Shown here piece by piece: positions 35,446 to 44,007 of a stretch of DNA of 64,000 bases. Position 1 is the stretch's first letter, and the number at the start of each line of letters is the position of its first letter. A program made the translations under genes and the position numbers. The DNA lies in assembly GCF_002959775.1 (NCBI RefSeq), contig NZ_PPCX01000007.1:36342-100341 (forward strand), written 5' to 3'. The DNA is from Veillonella rogosae JCM 15642 (GTDB taxonomy: Bacteria > Bacillota > Negativicutes > Veillonellales > Veillonellaceae). The notes below the pieces were generated by a model that did not search any database, was not told the DNA's origin, and saw only the letters and a list, made by a program, of their open reading frames with translations.

Positions 35446-35934
35446 ATGATGCGAATGATGAATAATAAGGCGAATGTGAAGATTTTTTCCATCGTCATTG
35501 CTACCGTATTTATTATCGGTATTGGTGCATTAGCATACACTCAAATGGCTACTCCTAGTGGTAATGGTGGGGCTAGTACAATTGGTGTTATCGATACATC
35601 TCGTATGATGTCTCAAGATAATCCATTATTTGTGTCTGCCGCACAAGAGTTTATGAGTTATCAAAGTAAATTACAACAAGAAACTCAAGCTAAAATTGAT
35701 GCAGCACAAGATGATGCGACGAAACAAAAGTTAGTAGAAGAAATGCGTCAAAACTTGGCTAAAAAAGACCAAGAAATTGCTAAATCTATTCAAGATAAAG
35801 CTATGGAAGCAGCAAAAGCTGTTGGTGAGGGTAAAGGTTTAAGCGTTGTTATGTCTAAAGAAACTGTATTATACGGTGGCGTAGATATTACAGATCAAGT
35901 GTTGAAAAAATTAGCTAGCGATGCAAAAAAATAA
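35446..35934 (+). CDS. Skp/OmpH-family periplasmic chaperone, membrane-anchored (copy 1)
   Basis: 162 aa. A hydrophobic segment (about 13-33) without an obvious cleavage site suggests an N-terminal anchor. The OmpH core has IGVIDTSRMM, a charged helical hairpin with heptads (YQSKLQQETQAKIDAAQDDATKQKL), and the C-terminal LSVVMSKETVLYGGVDITDQVLKKL, the usual closing strand. Skp trimers hold unfolded barrels in the periplasm. It is the first of three tandem paralogues between bamA and lpxD, the place where skp occurs in many diderms. Confidence 0.9.
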   Translation: MMRMMNNKANVKIFSIVIATVFIIGIGALAYTQMATPSGNGGASTIGVIDTSRMMSQDNPLFVSAAQEFMSYQSKLQQETQAKIDAAQDDATKQKLVEEMRQNLAKKDQEIAKSIQDKAMEAAKAVGEGKGLSVVMSKETVLYGGVDITDQVLKKLASDAKK

Positions 35935-35963
35935 GCTGTAGTTCTATGTAAGGGAGAACGACA

Positions 35964-36935
35964 ATGGACGGGAAAAAACGATATATAGGATTAGTCATAT
36001 TTCTCGTTGCTGCAATAAGTGCTATGGTTTGGGCCTATGGGTTTGTAACAAATCGCCAACAGGGGCCAAATGGGGTATCCATAGGTGTTGTGCGTATTGA
36101 TGATGTATTAGCGTTTAATCCATCTTATGAGGATTATAAGCAAGCTAAAAATGAGCTAGATCTTTTACAACGTCAATATGAACTTGAGCAACAAGCCTTA
36201 AATGCCAAGTCGGAGACACAAGATGAACAGTTGAAAACACTTGCACTGGATTCAACCTTGTCAGATGCTCTTACGGTGGAATTGCAAACTCGTATTGCAA
36301 CAAAAGAAAATGAACTAAATCAGCAATTAAATGCTAAGCGTAACGAATTGACTCAAAAATATTTAGCTGAGTTAAAAGTAAGTACTAATGAATATGATCT
36401 AGAAATCGTAAACCTTCAATTAGATTTATATGCCTATGATGCTCGTGTATATATTGACGATGCACAAAAGGCAGCCGCTATGGATGAAAAAGCCAAGAAA
36501 GAAGAGCGATTAAAAGAATTATTAGCTAAACGAAAACCATCGAATCTCGATGTGGATTCTATAAAAGCAAAGGTACAGGCTGAGCTTGCCCCAATGCAAC
36601 AAAAAGGACAAGAGGAACTCAACCAATATGCAGCATCTCTACAGAAGGAGTTAGCAGAAAAACGAGATTCTATGGTGCAACAACAAGCACAAGCTATCAT
36701 TGCTAATAACAACCTTCCTGTAGCGCAAGAGTGGAATGATACATGGGCGAAAAAGCTTTCTGATAAAGAGGCAGAAGTGAGCGCTATTCATGAAGCTATT
36801 TTGGAAGATGTACGCATGCGCGTAGCTGTAATTGCAAAAGAACAACATTTAGATTTAGTCATTATTGATGACGGTGGTAATATTAAAGGGCTTGATATTA
36901 CAGATGCAGTAAAGGCATCTTATCGAGTTCAATAA
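35964..36935 (+). CDS. Long Skp/OmpH-like coiled-coil protein, membrane-anchored (copy 2)
   Basis: 323 aa, about twice a normal Skp. One N-terminal transmembrane segment (about 7-27) is followed by ISIGVVRIDDVLAFNP-like strand residues as in OmpH, and then a long helical region (about 55-280) with Glu/Lys/Gln-rich heptads. The end, HLDLVIIDDGGNIKGLDITDAV, matches the closing strand of Skp. It could be an extended chaperone with longer tentacles. An AAGGGAGA site precedes ATG 35964. I am sure of the family resemblance, less so of the function. Confidence 0.75.
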   Translation: MDGKKRYIGLVIFLVAAISAMVWAYGFVTNRQQGPNGVSIGVVRIDDVLAFNPSYEDYKQAKNELDLLQRQYELEQQALNAKSETQDEQLKTLALDSTLSDALTVELQTRIATKENELNQQLNAKRNELTQKYLAELKVSTNEYDLEIVNLQLDLYAYDARVYIDDAQKAAAMDEKAKKEERLKELLAKRKPSNLDVDSIKAKVQAELAPMQQKGQEELNQYAASLQKELAEKRDSMVQQQAQAIIANNNLPVAQEWNDTWAKKLSDKEAEVSAIHEAILEDVRMRVAVIAKEQHLDLVIIDDGGNIKGLDITDAVKASYRVQ

Positions 36936-36946
36936 GGAGTTATATA

Positions 36947-37477
36947 ATGAATAAACGTATTAAATCTTTAGTATTGAGTGCAACTTTAGTGGCTTCTATG
37001 GCGATTTTAGGTGGCTGTGGATCCAATAATATCGGTTATGTTGATACAATGAAAGTAGCTAACAGCACTGAAAAAGGTATCGAGATTACTAAAGAAATTA
37101 ACGCTAAAAAAGCTGAGTTGAATAAGAAAATTGAAGCTGCTGATGATGCTTCCAAACAAAACGTATATAACCAAGCATCTCAAGAGTTAACTGCTTTTAC
37201 AAATGCAAAAGCACAAGAATACCGTCAATACCAAGAGCAAAAAATCAATGAGCTTGTAAAAGAGAAAAAACTTGATGTTATTATTGAAAAAGGTGCTGTT
37301 GTAGGCGGTGGCGCTGATGTGACTGAAGACTTGATCACCAAAATGGGTAAAGCATCTGAAGCTCAAATAAAAGAAGCTGAAGAAGCTGCGAAAGCTGAAG
37401 AGCAACAAGAAGCTCAACAAAACGCTCAACAAGCAGGTCAAGCTGCAGCAGCAGCTACTACTGAAAGCGCACAATAA
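36947..37477 (+). CDS. Skp/OmpH-like lipoprotein (copy 3)
   Basis: 176 aa. The lipobox LGGC (Cys24) after a basic and hydrophobic signal marks it as a lipoprotein. The mature part has the OmpH strand NIGYVDTMKVANST, a helical coiled-coil (about 40-105), and KLDVIIEKGAVVGGGADVTEDLITKM. The last 40 residues are Ala/Glu/Gln-rich low complexity. It completes the three-gene skp set, 11 bases after copy 2, and lpxD follows. A lipid-anchored Skp is unusual. Confidence 0.85.
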   Translation: MNKRIKSLVLSATLVASMAILGGCGSNNIGYVDTMKVANSTEKGIEITKEINAKKAELNKKIEAADDASKQNVYNQASQELTAFTNAKAQEYRQYQEQKINELVKEKKLDVIIEKGAVVGGGADVTEDLITKMGKASEAQIKEAEEAAKAEEQQEAQQNAQQAGQAAAAATTESAQ

Positions 37478-37508
37478 TTAAGGATTATCAAAGGGGGAGG
37501 AGTTTACC

Positions 37509-38540
37509 TTGGAAAAAACTTTACAGGAACTCGCAACATTGGTAGGCGGTCGCGTTGTAGGCGATGAGTCTATTGTCATTACTGAGACACGTGGCTTTGA
37601 ACAAGCTGTTAAACAATCCATCACTTTTGCTATTGGTGAATATGTTGAACATATCGCATTATGCCAAGCGGGTGCTGTTATCGTTGAATCTGAAGTTAAA
37701 GATGCACCGATGGCACAAATCGTAGTTGATAATGCAAAAGCAGCATTTGCACAAGTGTTAGAGCTCTTCCATCCACCTGTTGTAGTGCCACGTGAAGTAC
37801 ATAGTACGGCAATTATTGGCGATAATGTAACTCTTGGTAACAATGTATCTATTGGTGCCTATTGTGTTATTAATGATAATGCTGTTATCGGTGATAATGT
37901 AACGATTCGCCCTTATGTATATATTGGTCATAATGTGCGTATCGGTGAAGATGCCGATATTTATGCAGGTGCTATTGTTCATGAAAACTGTATTTTAGGT
38001 AAACGCGTTGTATTGCGCGCTAAAGCAGTTATTGGTGGCGAAGGTTTTGGTTTTGCTACGGAAAATGGTGTTCATACTCACATTCCTCAAGTAGGCAATG
38101 TTATTCTTGAGGATGACGTAGAAATTGGCTCCTGTACTACTATTGATAATGCTACAATGGGATCTACATTAGTTCGTCGTGGTACAAAAATTGACAATCT
38201 TGTTCACCTTGGACATAATGTTGAAATCGGTGAAGATTGCTTCTTGATTGCTCAAGTTGGTATTGCTGGTAGTACAAAATGTGGTAATCATGTAATCTTT
38301 GCAGGTCAAACAGGTTGTACCGGTCATATTACAATTGGTGATAATGTACAATTTGCTGGTAAAACTGGTATCACTGGTAATGTACCATCTAATTCCATCA
38401 TGGCTGGTTATCCAATGAGACCGCATAAAGAGTGGTTAAAATTGGCAGCCTATGAAAATCGTTTGCCAGATATGGTGAAAACTGTAAAACAATTACAAAA
38501 AGAAATTGATGCTTTGAAAGCGCAGCTTAAGGAGAGCTAA
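37509..38540 (+). CDS. lpxD: UDP-3-O-acylglucosamine N-acyltransferase LpxD
   Basis: 343 aa; third step of lipid A synthesis, adding an N-linked hydroxyacyl chain. An N-terminal uridine-binding domain (about 1-100) precedes left-handed beta-helix hexapeptide repeats (IGDNVTLGNNVSIGAYCVI...) with the catalytic His in VHLGHNVEIGEDC, and a C-terminal helix. The start is TTG 37509 after GGGGGAGGAG. It begins the Lpx cluster. Confidence 0.96.
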   Translation: MEKTLQELATLVGGRVVGDESIVITETRGFEQAVKQSITFAIGEYVEHIALCQAGAVIVESEVKDAPMAQIVVDNAKAAFAQVLELFHPPVVVPREVHSTAIIGDNVTLGNNVSIGAYCVINDNAVIGDNVTIRPYVYIGHNVRIGEDADIYAGAIVHENCILGKRVVLRAKAVIGGEGFGFATENGVHTHIPQVGNVILEDDVEIGSCTTIDNATMGSTLVRRGTKIDNLVHLGHNVEIGEDCFLIAQVGIAGSTKCGNHVIFAGQTGCTGHITIGDNVQFAGKTGITGNVPSNSIMAGYPMRPHKEWLKLAAYENRLPDMVKTVKQLQKEIDALKAQLKES

Positions 38541-38546
38541 TAATCC

Positions 38547-39449
38547 ATGTATAGGTTTATGAAAATCTTTAGTGCCTTTATTTGCTTATTACCTAAAGGT
38601 TTGCAATATGCTATTGGCACATTGCTTGGTGAAATTGCGTGGCTAGCGGTACCGCCAAAACGCAAGCGTCTGGCAATAGGCCAAATTCTATTCTGTAATA
38701 TTACGGATGATCCTAAAGAAGCTCGTCGTATTGCTAAAGCTAGTACAACTCGCTTTGGCCGTATGATTATTGATGTATTGCGATATCCTGAAATTAAGGA
38801 TGGCGCATACAAAGATATGGTAGAGTTTATTAATCGTGAGTACTTAGATGATGCTTTGGAAAACGGACGAGGAGCTATCTTAGCAGCTGTTCATAGTGGT
38901 AACTGGGAATTGCTAGGCGGTGTACTCGCGTCTGAAGGCTATCCATTGATTTCTGTAGCCATGAAACAAAATGGTGATGCAGACAAGTTTATCAATGAAT
39001 ATCGTCGTATTATGAACCAACATGTAACGTATAAAACTGGTGTACGTGAAATGATTAATGAACTTAAAAAGGGTGCTTTTTTAGGGCTTATCATGGATCA
39101 AGATCCAGGTGATGATGGTGTTCTTGTGCCATTCTTTGGTTATGAAACATTAACAGCTGCTGGTCCCGCTGTGTTGGCTCGTATGCAAGATGTACCTATT
39201 ATCTTTGTGACCATACATTATAGTCCATACTCTGGAAAACATGAGCTTGAAGCTCATCCACCGATTTATGTGGAACGTACAGATGATAAAAAACGCGATA
39301 TAGCTGTTACTACAACTCTACTTAATGAGTTTATAGAAGACTATATTAGACGTTATCCTGAAGATTGGTTCTGGCTACACAACCGTTGGAAGTGGACTCG
39401 TCGTTTCTACGGTGAACAAATAGAAACGCCACCAGATGTATACCAATAA
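38547..39449 (+). CDS. lpxL: Lipid A late acyltransferase (LpxL/HtrB family), copy 1
   Basis: 300 aa, inner-membrane-associated, with one N-terminal hydrophobic segment. The acyltransferase HX4E-type motif is HSGNWELLG, with later MDQDPGDDGVLVPFFG and the closing PEDWFWLHNRWKW. These enzymes add secondary acyl chains to Kdo-lipid A. A second family member lies at 51319 in the Kds cluster; the two probably acylate different positions. Which is LpxL- or LpxM-like cannot be told from sequence alone. A terminator follows. Confidence 0.88.
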   Translation: MYRFMKIFSAFICLLPKGLQYAIGTLLGEIAWLAVPPKRKRLAIGQILFCNITDDPKEARRIAKASTTRFGRMIIDVLRYPEIKDGAYKDMVEFINREYLDDALENGRGAILAAVHSGNWELLGGVLASEGYPLISVAMKQNGDADKFINEYRRIMNQHVTYKTGVREMINELKKGAFLGLIMDQDPGDDGVLVPFFGYETLTAAGPAVLARMQDVPIIFVTIHYSPYSGKHELEAHPPIYVERTDDKKRDIAVTTTLLNEFIEDYIRRYPEDWFWLHNRWKWTRRFYGEQIETPPDVYQ

Positions 39450-39460
39450 TAAATAATTAT

Positions 39461-39537
39461 AAAGAGATTTTATTTATGTAAAAGTAGAAATATTCTAGAT
39501 AGAACTGATTCCTACTACATAGATGAAATCTCTTTTT
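39461..39537 (+). terminator. Large structured terminator before lpxC
   Basis: The outer stem AAAGAGATTT/AAATCTCTTT (39461-39470 with 39526-39535) is followed by T residues and encloses an inner stem ATGT...AGTAG/CTACTACAT. The 55-base interior is unusually large. Confidence 0.75.
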
Positions 39538-39633
39538 ATTTTGGGAATTATTACGCAGTATTTAAAAATAAGCTATTATAATTTTAAAGAATAAGAATAG
39601 ACTTACAAAATAGCGTAATATATGGTAAATTTC

Positions 39634-39662
39634 TTGTAACACCTATGCAAATAGGGTATAAT
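39634..39662 (+). promoter_or_regulatory. lpxC promoter with a palindrome in the spacer
   Basis: TTGTAA, 17-base spacer, TATAAT. Inside the spacer CCTATGCAAATAGG is a 5-4-5 inverted repeat (39642-39655), a possible operator between the boxes. Confidence 0.72.
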
Positions 39663-39712
39663 ACATAGTGGTGTATAGTAAACGTGAATTCAGATTATGA
39701 AAGGACATTCTT

Positions 39713-40552
39713 ATGAGTAAGCCCCAACAAACAATAGAAAAGGCTGTTTCATATCAAGGGATTGGCCTTCATAGCGGTGAACCAGTACATATGGTTTTCA
39801 GACCTGCACCTGAAGATACAGGAATTGTGTTTGTCCGCACGGACATTGAAGGTCAGCCTTCTGTGCGAGCACACATTGATAATGTGACGAACACTATGCG
39901 CGCTACCACATTGGAAAATGGTGAGGCAAAGGTATTCACTGTAGAGCATTTGATGGCAGCGTTCAGTGCTATGAATATTGATAATTGTTATATAGAAATG
40001 GATTCTCCAGAGCCTGCGGTAGGTGATGGCAGTAGTGCTGTTTTTATCAAGCTTATTGAAGAGGCGGGCATTGTAGAACAAGCAGCACCGCGTCATATAT
40101 ATAAAGTGACTCGATCCCATGCTATTTATGATGGAGACCGTTTTGTTTTGATTTTGCCGTATGATGGCTATCGTATGACATTCACATCTATTAACAGTCA
40201 TCCGTTGCTTGGCATACAACAATGTGACTTTGAAGTATCCCCTGAATATTTTAAAGAGCATATTGGATCTGCTAGGACTATCGGATTTATGAAAGAGTTA
40301 GAACAATTACAGGCCATGGGCCTTGCTAAAGGCGGCAGCCTAGATAATGCATTAGTTTATGATGATGAGAAATGTTTATCTGTACCACGCTTTGATGATG
40401 AATTAGTTCGTCATAAGGCGCTAGACGTTATAGGTGACTTATTCTTATTAGGACCAATAGAAGGTCATGTAATTGCTTTGAAATCGAGCCATGAATTAAA
40501 TTCTAGATTGGCTCGTAGTATAATGGAAGAAATAAGGGAGACACAGCCATGA
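39713..40552 (+). CDS. lpxC: UDP-3-O-acyl-N-acetylglucosamine deacetylase LpxC
   Basis: 279-aa zinc amidase, the committed step of lipid A synthesis. Zinc ligands are His79 in TVEHLMAA and the later His/Asp in [26 protein letters not shown] and [12 protein letters not shown] are also conserved. Length is slightly shorter than the 300 aa of E. coli LpxC. It has its own promoter, and its stop overlaps the fabZ start (ATGA). Confidence 0.96.
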   Translation: MSKPQQTIEKAVSYQGIGLHSGEPVHMVFRPAPEDTGIVFVRTDIEGQPSVRAHIDNVTNTMRATTLENGEAKVFTVEHLMAAFSAMNIDNCYIEMDSPEPAVGDGSSAVFIKLIEEAGIVEQAAPRHIYKVTRSHAIYDGDRFVLILPYDGYRMTFTSINSHPLLGIQQCDFEVSPEYFKEHIGSARTIGFMKELEQLQAMGLAKGGSLDNALVYDDEKCLSVPRFDDELVRHKALDVIGDLFLLGPIEGHVIALKSSHELNSRLARSIMEEIRETQP

Positions 40553-40974
40553 TTCTTAATCACGAAGATATTTTAGAAATTTTACCTCATCGTTACCCAA
40601 TGCTTTTGGTAGATCGAATTGTTGAGTTAGAACCTATGAAACGTGCTGTGGGCATTAAGAATGCTACATTCAATGAATTGTTCTTCCAAGGTCACTTCCC
40701 AGGTAACCCAGTAATGCCAGGTGTATTGCTTACAGAAGCAATTGCTCAAGTTGGCGGTATTGCTTTATTGTACCCAGAAGAAAACCGTGGTCTTACTCCG
40801 ATGTTTACAGGTATTGATAAAGTACGTTTCCGTCATCCAGTAAAACCTGGTGACCAAGTGCGCATGGAAGTTGAAATCGTAAAAATTAAAGGTAAGATGG
40901 GCAAGGTTGAAGGCCGTGCCTATGTAGGCGATAAATTGTGCGCTAGTGGTGAATACATGTTTGCCCTTGTATAA
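40549..40974 (+). CDS. fabZ: 3-hydroxyacyl-[ACP] dehydratase FabZ
   Basis: 141-aa hot-dog-fold dehydratase of fatty acid synthesis. Catalytic His49 and Glu63 lie in [29 protein letters not shown] is at the N-terminus. It overlaps lpxC by 4 bases and precedes lpxA, the common lpx context that balances hydroxyacyl-ACP use between fatty acids and lipid A. Confidence 0.97.
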   Translation: MILNHEDILEILPHRYPMLLVDRIVELEPMKRAVGIKNATFNELFFQGHFPGNPVMPGVLLTEAIAQVGGIALLYPEENRGLTPMFTGIDKVRFRHPVKPGDQVRMEVEIVKIKGKMGKVEGRAYVGDKLCASGEYMFALV

Positions 40975-40994
40975 TAGAATGAGGAGTGATTGTA

Positions 40995-41807
40995 GTGATA
41001 GTTGTAGGCATGGAAAATGCAGAATCCAACATCCATAGTACAGCCATAGTCCATCCAAATGCTAAATTGGGCAAAGATGTAATCGTAGGCCCCGGAGCTG
41101 TAATCGGCGAGAATGTCGAAATTGGCGACGGCACAAAAATTGGTGCAAATGTTGTAATTGGTGGTTGGACAACCATTGGCAAGCGTTGTGAAATTTATCC
41201 GAACGCATCTATTGGGTTGGAACCTCAAGATTTAAAATTTAAAGGCGAAAAAAGCTATTGTAATATTGGTGATGAAACGGTTATTCGTGAATTTGTAACT
41301 ATTAGCCGCGCTACTGGAGAAGGTGAAGAGACACGAGTAGGCAATAACTGCTTGCTTCAAGCATGTACACATGTGGCTCATAACTGTATCGTTGGCAATA
41401 ATGTAATTATGAGTAACTGTGCAGGTCTTGCTGGTCACGCTATCGTTGAAGATCGCGTGGTAATTGGTGGTCTTGCTGGCATTCATCAATTTGTTAAAAT
41501 CGGTCGCAATGCAATGGTTGGCGGGATGGCTAAGGTAGTACAAGATATTCCACCTTATGTTATCGCTGATGGTCAACCTGCACGTGTTATCGGTCTTAAC
41601 TCTGTTGGTTTATCTCGTGCAGGTATTTCTGAAGACGTACGCCGAGATTTGAAACAAGCTTTCCGTATTATTTATCGCTCTGGATTTAGTTTGTCCAAAG
41701 CTATTGAAGAAATGGAAATGCAACTTGATTCTTCCGTAGAAATTGAAAACTTATTACGCTTCTTGCGCAATGCCGATCGTGGTATTATGCGTACACGTCG
41801 CGACTAA
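40995..41807 (+). CDS. lpxA: UDP-N-acetylglucosamine acyltransferase LpxA
   Basis: 270 aa; first step of lipid A synthesis. Left-handed beta-helix of hexapeptide repeats with the catalytic His in CTHVAHNCIVGNNV, GGLAGIHQFVKIGRNAMVGG, and a C-terminal helical domain. GTG 40995 lies 9 bases after GAGGA and is my choice; ATG 41010 would give a 265-aa protein of more usual N-terminus and is a real alternative. It follows fabZ closely and is closed by a terminator. Confidence 0.95.
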   Translation: MIVVGMENAESNIHSTAIVHPNAKLGKDVIVGPGAVIGENVEIGDGTKIGANVVIGGWTTIGKRCEIYPNASIGLEPQDLKFKGEKSYCNIGDETVIREFVTISRATGEGEETRVGNNCLLQACTHVAHNCIVGNNVIMSNCAGLAGHAIVEDRVVIGGLAGIHQFVKIGRNAMVGGMAKVVQDIPPYVIADGQPARVIGLNSVGLSRAGISEDVRRDLKQAFRIIYRSGFSLSKAIEEMEMQLDSSVEIENLLRFLRNADRGIMRTRRD

Positions 41808-41814
41808 ATTTAAG

Positions 41815-41843
41815 GACCTCGTATTATGTACGAGGTCTTTTTT
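41815..41843 (+). terminator. Rho-independent terminator after lpxA
   Basis: GACCTCGTA pairs with TACGAGGTC around a 5-base loop, followed by six T residues. Confidence 0.93.
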
Positions 41844-41925
41844 GTGGGCTAAAAATATCTGATAAAATGATGAAGAAAAGGGCATAAACCGTGGTGTTTT
41901 AATGGTAAAAAGTGGCTATTTATAG

Positions 41926-41939
41926 TACAATATATTGTA
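41926..41939. promoter_or_regulatory. Palindrome upstream of lpxI
   Basis: TACAATATATTGTA is a perfect 14-bp palindrome about 90 bases before lpxI. Its 12-bp core ACAATATATTGT recurs at 60788 before the second ompM gene. Possible operator. Confidence 0.45.
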
Positions 41940-42028
41940 TATGATTATGTCTTTTTCTAGTCAAATCATTATAAATTTGAGATTATTAATTGATATATAG
42001 GCCATAGAGCCGTCTAGGAGGTAAAGTC

Positions 42029-42865
42029 TTGGCAAAGGTAGGATTAATTGCGGGCATTGGTGCTTTGCCTGTAGAATTCATGCGCGCCGCTCATGTATTA
42101 GGCCACGAAGTGGTTGTTATCGGTGTGGTACCTGATATTGACCCAGCTTTGAAAGCTGAGGCCGATGCTTTCTATGATATTAGTGTTGCTAAACTAGGTA
42201 AAATCTTCAAGACCTTAAAAAATGAAGGTGTTGTTGAGTTAACTATGTTAGGCAAAGTAACTAAGGAAATACTCTTTAAGGGGCTTAGCTTCCCCGATTT
42301 GAAAACACTAGGTGTTCTTAAACGGTTAAAAAATCGCAAGGATGATACAATCATGCTTGCCATCGTTGATGAAATTGAAAGAGAAGGCTTTAAAGTATTA
42401 GATCAGACCGTATACTTAAAACCATTTATGCCTAAGGTCGGTGTATTTACAAAAGCACAGCCAACAGAAGAACAATGGGCAGATATATGCTTTGGCTTTG
42501 AATTAGCGAAACAAATGGGCGGCCTTGATATTGGGCAAACTGTTGTTGTTAAACACAAAGCGGCGATGGCCATTGAAGCCATTGAGGGTACTGATAAGTG
42601 TATTTTGCGCGGTGGTGAGCTTGGCCGTGGTGAGGCTGTTGTAGTAAAAACAGAAAAACCAAATCAAGATGTACGCTTTGATGTACCTGCAGTCGGTATA
42701 AAGACATTGATGTCCATGATTGACAGTGGCTGTAAAGTGCTCGCTGTTGAAGCGGAAAAGACTATTTTTGTACAACAACAAGACGTTCTTGATATGGCCA
42801 ATCGTCACGGTATTGTTATTTGTGCTGTAGACCAAGAATTTGTAAATTCCAGAAAGGATGCATAA
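42029..42865 (+). CDS. lpxI: UDP-2,3-diacylglucosamine diphosphatase LpxI
   Basis: 278-aa DUF1009 enzyme that hydrolyses UDP-diacylglucosamine to lipid X, replacing LpxH. Features are the N-terminal VGLIAGIGALPVEFMRAA, GKVTKEILFKG, and the C-terminal VGIKTLMSMIDSGCKVLAVEAEKT. The start is TTG 42029 after AGGAGG. The stop overlaps the lpxB start (TAATG), and the neighbour uses its product, which supports the call. Confidence 0.95.
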   Translation: MAKVGLIAGIGALPVEFMRAAHVLGHEVVVIGVVPDIDPALKAEADAFYDISVAKLGKIFKTLKNEGVVELTMLGKVTKEILFKGLSFPDLKTLGVLKRLKNRKDDTIMLAIVDEIEREGFKVLDQTVYLKPFMPKVGVFTKAQPTEEQWADICFGFELAKQMGGLDIGQTVVVKHKAAMAIEAIEGTDKCILRGGELGRGEAVVVKTEKPNQDVRFDVPAVGIKTLMSMIDSGCKVLAVEAEKTIFVQQQDVLDMANRHGIVICAVDQEFVNSRKDA

Positions 42866-44007
42866 TGAAAGTCATGTTTTCTGCCGGTGAAGCATCCGGC
42901 GATACTCATGCGGCAAGTGTTGCCAATGCATTGAGAGAAATTGATCCTTCTGTAGACATGTTTGGTATGGGCGGCACCTTGATGGAGCGCGCTGGTGTTC
43001 GCATTGTATATGACATTAAAAACCTTGGCGTCATTGGTATTGTTGAAATTGTAAAATCATTACCAAAATTTTTTAAGTTACGGACGTACTTAAAACGCGT
43101 CATGATGAAGGAAAAACCGGATATCCTCGTTTGTGTAGATTATCCTGGGTTTAATATGAAACTTGCTGCTGTAGCACATGAATTGGGGATTCCCGTTCTT
43201 TATTATATTGCGCCTACGATTTGGGCTTGGCACAGCAGTCGTGGTAATACGATTCGCAAGTATGTAACAAAGGTTGCATCTATATTCCCCTTTGAAGCTG
43301 AAGCATATCGCAAATATAAATGCGATGTAGAGTTCGTGGGACATCCCTTATTAGATATCGTACATCCTACGATGACTAAAGAGGAGGCAGAAGAATACTT
43401 TGGGGCTCGTAAAGACGCTAAAAAGGTACTGCTCATGCCTGGTAGTCGCAAGCAAGAGGTTTTATCTTTACTTGACACGATGTTAAAAAGTGGTGAGCAA
43501 TTGATGGCAAACCATGAAGATATTCAATTCTTTTTGCCTCGTGCACACACCATCGATCGCAGTGAGTTAGAAACTTTCATAGATGTTCATAAGGTGCCTG
43601 TTACTATTACAGAAGACCATACATATGATTTGATGCAAATTTGCGATGTGTGCCTTGCCGCATCAGGAACTGCTACGTTGGAAACGGCTATGATGGAATT
43701 GCCAACTGTATTATTGTATCGCGTATCTCCTATAACGTATGGTATTGGTAAGATGGTGGTCAATGTAACACATGTAGGATTACCTAATATCGTGGCTGGT
43801 AAAGAAGTAATCCCTGAATTATTGCAAGATGCTGTTACACCAGAGGCGATTGTATCCTTAGTAGAACCACTCATTAGTGATGTAGAAAAGAATGAAGCTA
43901 TGCGTAGCGAATTACGTGAGGTACATCATAAATTAGGCGAGCCTGGTGCTGTAAAACGAGTAGCACATCTTGTATATGATCTCGGTAAGGAGAAATGTAA
44001 TGAATAG
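42865..44007 (+). CDS. lpxB: Lipid-A-disaccharide synthase LpxB
   Basis: 380-aa GT19 glycosyltransferase joining lipid X and UDP-diacylglucosamine. It starts MKVMFSAGEASGDTHAA, has FGMGG and MLMPGSRKQEV-like segments, and the C-terminal GTATLETAMMELPTVLLYR. It overlaps lpxI by one base and msbA by eight, showing tight coupling. Confidence 0.97.
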   Translation: MKVMFSAGEASGDTHAASVANALREIDPSVDMFGMGGTLMERAGVRIVYDIKNLGVIGIVEIVKSLPKFFKLRTYLKRVMMKEKPDILVCVDYPGFNMKLAAVAHELGIPVLYYIAPTIWAWHSSRGNTIRKYVTKVASIFPFEAEAYRKYKCDVEFVGHPLLDIVHPTMTKEEAEEYFGARKDAKKVLLMPGSRKQEVLSLLDTMLKSGEQLMANHEDIQFFLPRAHTIDRSELETFIDVHKVPVTITEDHTYDLMQICDVCLAASGTATLETAMMELPTVLLYRVSPITYGIGKMVVNVTHVGLPNIVAGKEVIPELLQDAVTPEAIVSLVEPLISDVEKNEAMRSELREVHHKLGEPGAVKRVAHLVYDLGKEKCNE

